A model generated the notes under the pieces. That model had not been told where the DNA came from. It made no database searches and was given only the letters and a program-made list of their open reading frames with translations. The translations under genes and the position numbers were made by a program. DNA of 7,120 nucleotides from UBA4744 sp035282865 (GTDB lineage Bacteria > Actinomycetota > Acidimicrobiia > Spongiisociales > UBA4744), in contig DATEVB010000197.1 in the NCBI GenBank assembly GCA_035282865.1, positions 1 through 7,120 of the forward strand. The letters are read 5' to 3'. This document shows, piece by piece, positions 4,218 to 7,120 of the stretch. The stretch's first letter is position 1, and each line of letters begins with the position of its first letter.

Positions 4218-7120
4218 ACGGTAGCCGGGGCATGCGTCATCCGCTTCGCCACGACCTGGGAAGAGGCACCGGGTTCCATGGTCACACCGTAGAGCACGTC
4301 GGCCGCTTCCATGGTTCGTTGCTGGTGAGTGACGATGACCAGCTGGGCAGATCCGCGGAACTGATCAACCAGCCGGAGGAATCTCCGCAGGTTGGCATCG
4401 TCCAGCGCCGCCTCGACCTCATCAAGGACATAGAAGGGACTGGGACGAGCCTTGAATACCGCAAACAAGAACGCCAGAGCCGCCAGCGATTTCTCGCCAC
4501 CAGATAGCAATGACAATCGACTGACTCTCTTTCCCAAGGGCTGAGCCTCCAGATCAACACCGGTGGTGAGCGGGTGTTCAGGATCAGTGAGACGCAACCG
4601 TCCCTTGCCGCCCGGGAAGAGCACCGCGAACTGCTCGGCGAAGTGACCGGATACCTCCTCGAAGGCGGTCGTGAAGGCCTGCACGATCTCATCGTCGAGA
4701 ACTCTGACGACCTTGCGGAGTTCGGCTCGGGACTGTTCGAGGTCGTCGAGCTGGGCTTCCAGGAAGTCATGGCGTTCGGACAGTTGGCGGTATTCGTCGG
4801 CAGCCAGGGGGTTGATGGGGCCCATCCGCCGTAGTTCTGCTTGCAGTATCTCCAAGACCTCACGAGGCTCGAGGTTGGCATCGATCTCCGGGGCATCTGC
4901 TGCCAGAGCTTCCGCTTCCGTGGCATCGGCGTCCCGACGCAGACCTTCGGTTACAGCATCCTCACGCATTCGCAATTCGGTCCCCTCCAGCACCAGCGCG
5001 GACAGTCGATCTTTGGTGCGCTCCATCAAACTTCGTAATTCTTCAAAACGGACTCGGGCTTCCGACAATCTGGCTCCGGCGTCGCCCGCTTCCCGGCGAA
5101 GGTCACGTTGGCGGCCTCGCAATACCTCGATATGGGACCGCACCAACCCGAGCGTCCGGCGAGATGCATCCTCGACGTCGGCGAGGCGGGCTACCAGGGT
5201 TGGATCCACCGGTCGCGCCGATTGGTCCTGAAGTTCACCTCGCACCTCCCGCAGGCGGCGTTCGAGCAACCGCCGGCGCTCCACGACCGCGCCGCTTGCC
5301 GCCGCGGCCTCCTGTTGGATCCGGCGCGCATCTTCCTTCATGCCTGCAACCATCTGGCGTCTGGCGGCCAGTTCGTCCCAAGCCCGCTGACCTTGGGCTT
5401 CTTCTCCCTCGAGTGCTGCGAGGCGTCCTCGAAGCTGCCCGATCTGTGCCTCCCGCTCGGCCTCGGATTCGATCAGGGAGGTACGACGGTCGTCCAACCT
5501 GACGATCTCGGCGTCCGTGGCAGAGCGACTCCGCTCCAACCGATCGAGGGCGTCGGTGCCACCAGAGATACGCGCCTCAATCGATTCGAGCGCTTCCAGA
5601 GCGCGCCGCTCTTCCTCCCGTGACGACTCGAATGACCGGTTCCGGGCCCGCAAGATGCTCTCGGCCCGGGCCAGCTCGAGTTCGGAATCTTCGAGATTGG
5701 CGAGTGCCGCCTCCACCATGGCCGCACTCGCACCATCGGGGTGCGCGACTCGCACGCCAAAGATGCCGATGAGGTCACCCTCAGGGGTTACGGCCCGTAT
5801 TTCGGGGTGATGCTCGACGATCTTCCAGGCGGTCGACCACCCCTCGGCGACGATCACATCGCCGACCAACCGCGCCGCCAGGTCGGCGTCAGCGTTGGGA
5901 CCGAGCATATCGATCAGCGCATCGACTCCCCAGGTGGCGGCGACCGAACGGGAGGAAGCGATCCCGTGGCCGGGACGTCCGGTCACCAGCGGTATGCCAC
6001 CCAAACCCTGCGCCTTGAGGTCCGCCACGGCCTCCAGAACGTGCTCGGCGGAGTCAACGGCCAAAGCGTCGCTCCACGAACCAAGCGCGGCATCGACCGC
6101 CGGAGCCAGTCGTTCCGGAATGTCGAGCATCTTGGCGACCGTGCCGACAACACCGGCTCGTCGGGTGGCGAGTTGGCGGGCCCGCGGGTCGGCCAGGCCG
6201 GCGGCGGCGCTCTCCAGTGCTTCGGCGCGGGCTCCGGCGGCGGCCAGCGCCAGCTTCGCGTCGCCGGCATCCTGTTCCGCCTGCTGCCAGGCTTTCTGCT
6301 CGGTAGCACGAACCTCTGCGGCCGTCTCGTACCGCTGTTGCGCGGTTTTAGTTTCCGCGTCCAGGCGGCGTATCTCGTCGCGGAGCTCTTCGGTCTCGCC
6401 TGCCTCCGCTTCGAGCTGCGCATGAAGAACCTCGAGCCTGCGTCCGATATCGCGCGACTCTCGTCCATCGCGATCGGCGACCGCTTCGAGGGCAGCGAGG
6501 TTACCCCTCACAACGGCCGTTGCTCCTTCGATCGGTAACCCCTCTTGTCCGGCCAGGGAGCGATCTTCATCTTCGAGGACCTGGATCGCTCGTTCCGCCC
6601 TGTCGGACTCCCGGGATGCTCGCCGCTCCTGGTCGGCCGATTGACCCAACTCGATCTCCAGCCGGAGCGCCTCGTCCTCGAGATCTCGGCGTCGCTCGCC
6701 GGCGCCTTGCATCTTGGCCTCGGCGGATCTTCGCCGCTCGTGGGCCACCTGCCCGATTCGGCGCAAACGCTCCATGGTCGTCTCCAGTCGAGCGGCGGCG
6801 GCCGTATCCCGGTCGAGGGCGCGCCCCGCTGCACCGGCTGCTTCAGCCAGAGGTCCCAGGCGTGGCTCGAGTTCGGTGCGCTCCCGTCCGGCACCGGCGA
6901 GATGCGCCCGCAGGGCATTCTCTTCTGAGGCGACCAATTCACCCCGGCTGCGAATCTGCCGAAGTTGTTCCCCACCGAGATAGAGGTGGAGGCCTCGCAG
7001 ATCGCTCTTGACGGATTGGTAGCGTTGGGCGGCCCCTGCCTGGCGCCTGAGTGGCCGCATCTGCCTCTTCATCTCCTGGAGAATGTCGCGCAGTCGGAGG
7101 ACATCTGCATCCGTGCGCTC
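4214..7120 (-). CDS. smc: Chromosome segregation protein SMC, lacking its N-terminus (5' end outside window)
   Basis: This structural maintenance of chromosomes ATPase folds back on itself, dimerises through its hinge and, with ScpA and ScpB, compacts and helps segregate the chromosome. The frame is open to the window edge; 968 residues are visible and roughly the first 160-170, with Walker A, are missing. Numbered from the first visible residue, the N-terminal coiled-coil arm spans about 1-315 (Glu/Arg/Ala-rich heptads), the hinge about 323-463 (from GVVGTV through AALGSWSDALAVDSA to FGVRVAHPDG), and the returning arm about 465-735. The C-terminal ATPase head has MGPINPLAADEY (766-777), the ABC signature LSLLSGGEKS (869-878), Walker B and D-loop YVLDEVEAALDD (897-908), and H-loop VTHQQRTMEAAD (930-941). 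The end motif reads GVTMEPG where GVTMQEPG is usual. The hinge and SMC-type signature exclude RecN, SbcC and RecF. ftsY follows 51 bases downstream. Confidence 0.97.
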   Translation of the reverse strand, partial: ERTDADVLRLRDILQEMKRQMRPLRRQAGAAQRYQSVKSDLRGLHLYLGGEQLRQIRSRGELVASEENALRAHLAGAGRERTELEPRLGPLAEAAGAAGRALDRDTAAAARLETTMERLRRIGQVAHERRRSAEAKMQGAGERRRDLEDEALRLEIELGQSADQERRASRESDRAERAIQVLEDEDRSLAGQEGLPIEGATAVVRGNLAALEAVADRDGRESRDIGRRLEVLHAQLEAEAGETEELRDEIRRLDAETKTAQQRYETAAEVRATEQKAWQQAEQDAGDAKLALAAAGARAEALESAAAGLADPRARQLATRRAGVVGTVAKMLDIPERLAPAVDAALGSWSDALAVDSAEHVLEAVADLKAQGLGGIPLVTGRPGHGIASSRSVAATWGVDALIDMLGPNADADLAARLVGDVIVAEGWSTAWKIVEHHPEIRAVTPEGDLIGIFGVRVAHPDGASAAMVEAALANLEDSELELARAESILRARNRSFESSREEERRALEALESIEARISGGTDALDRLERSRSATDAEIVRLDDRRTSLIESEAEREAQIGQLRGRLAALEGEEAQGQRAWDELAARRQMVAGMKEDARRIQQEAAAASGAVVERRRLLERRLREVRGELQDQSARPVDPTLVARLADVEDASRRTLGLVRSHIEVLRGRQRDLRREAGDAGARLSEARVRFEELRSLMERTKDRLSALVLEGTELRMREDAVTEGLRRDADATEAEALAADAPEIDANLEPREVLEILQAELRRMGPINPLAADEYRQLSERHDFLEAQLDDLEQSRAELRKVVRVLDDEIVQAFTTAFEEVSGHFAEQFAVLFPGGKGRLRLTDPEHPLTTGVDLEAQPLGKRVSRLSLLSGGEKSLAALAFLFAVFKARPSPFYVLDEVEAALDDANLRRFLRLVDQFRGSAQLVIVTHQQRTMEAADVLYGVTMEPGASSQVVAKRMTHAPATV

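Noticed and set aside
5741..6538. 265-codon open frame on the plus strand inside smc
   Set aside because: It lies fully antisense to the smc hinge and arm, whose motifs are unmistakable. Its translation shows no family pattern. Long antisense frames are expected in GC-rich coding DNA.

Overview
The window is GC-rich and densely coding. It looks like a stretch of bacterial chromosome with housekeeping genes. The gene content points to Actinomycetota, possibly an Acidimicrobiia-like lineage: a DUF3052 protein, an FtsY with a single N-terminal membrane helix, a trimeric-type purine nucleoside phosphorylase, an smc-ftsY pair, TANNNT-type promoter elements, and only TGA or TAG stop codons. The phylum is an inference from gene content. 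No rRNA or other marker is present to fix it.

Layout. Positions 1-408 (+) hold the C-terminal half of a purine nucleoside phosphorylase cut by the window edge. An 82-base gap leads to etfB and etfA (491-2212, +), which abut with no spacer and encode the two subunits of an electron transfer flavoprotein. A 140-base intergenic stretch (2213-2352) has a hairpin and a probable leaderless promoter. It precedes a DUF3052 gene (2353-2769, +). That gene meets the minus-strand cluster tail to tail at a shared CTAG. Read in its own direction, the minus-strand cluster is smc (7120 to 4214, 5' end outside the window), ftsY (4162 to 3158) and cdd (3161 to 2766). The ftsY and cdd genes are coupled by an ATGA overlap.

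How the genes work together. EtfA and EtfB form one heterodimer that carries electrons from flavoprotein dehydrogenases to the respiratory chain. SMC organises the chromosome and FtsY is the membrane receptor for signal recognition particle. Their adjacency is a common bacterial arrangement, not a sign of shared function. PNP and cytidine deaminase are both nucleoside-salvage enzymes and sit at either side of the etf/DUF3052 block. DUF3052 has no function I can assign.

I see no mobile element, CRISPR array, tRNA, rRNA, toxin-antitoxin module or defence system. No gap between genes exceeds 140 bases. I do not find a convincing undescribed system here. The points worth a second look are small: overlapping gene ends, an internal ftsY promoter, a leaderless DUF3052 gene, a short structured intergenic element, and a substituted zinc-site neighbour in the cytidine deaminase.
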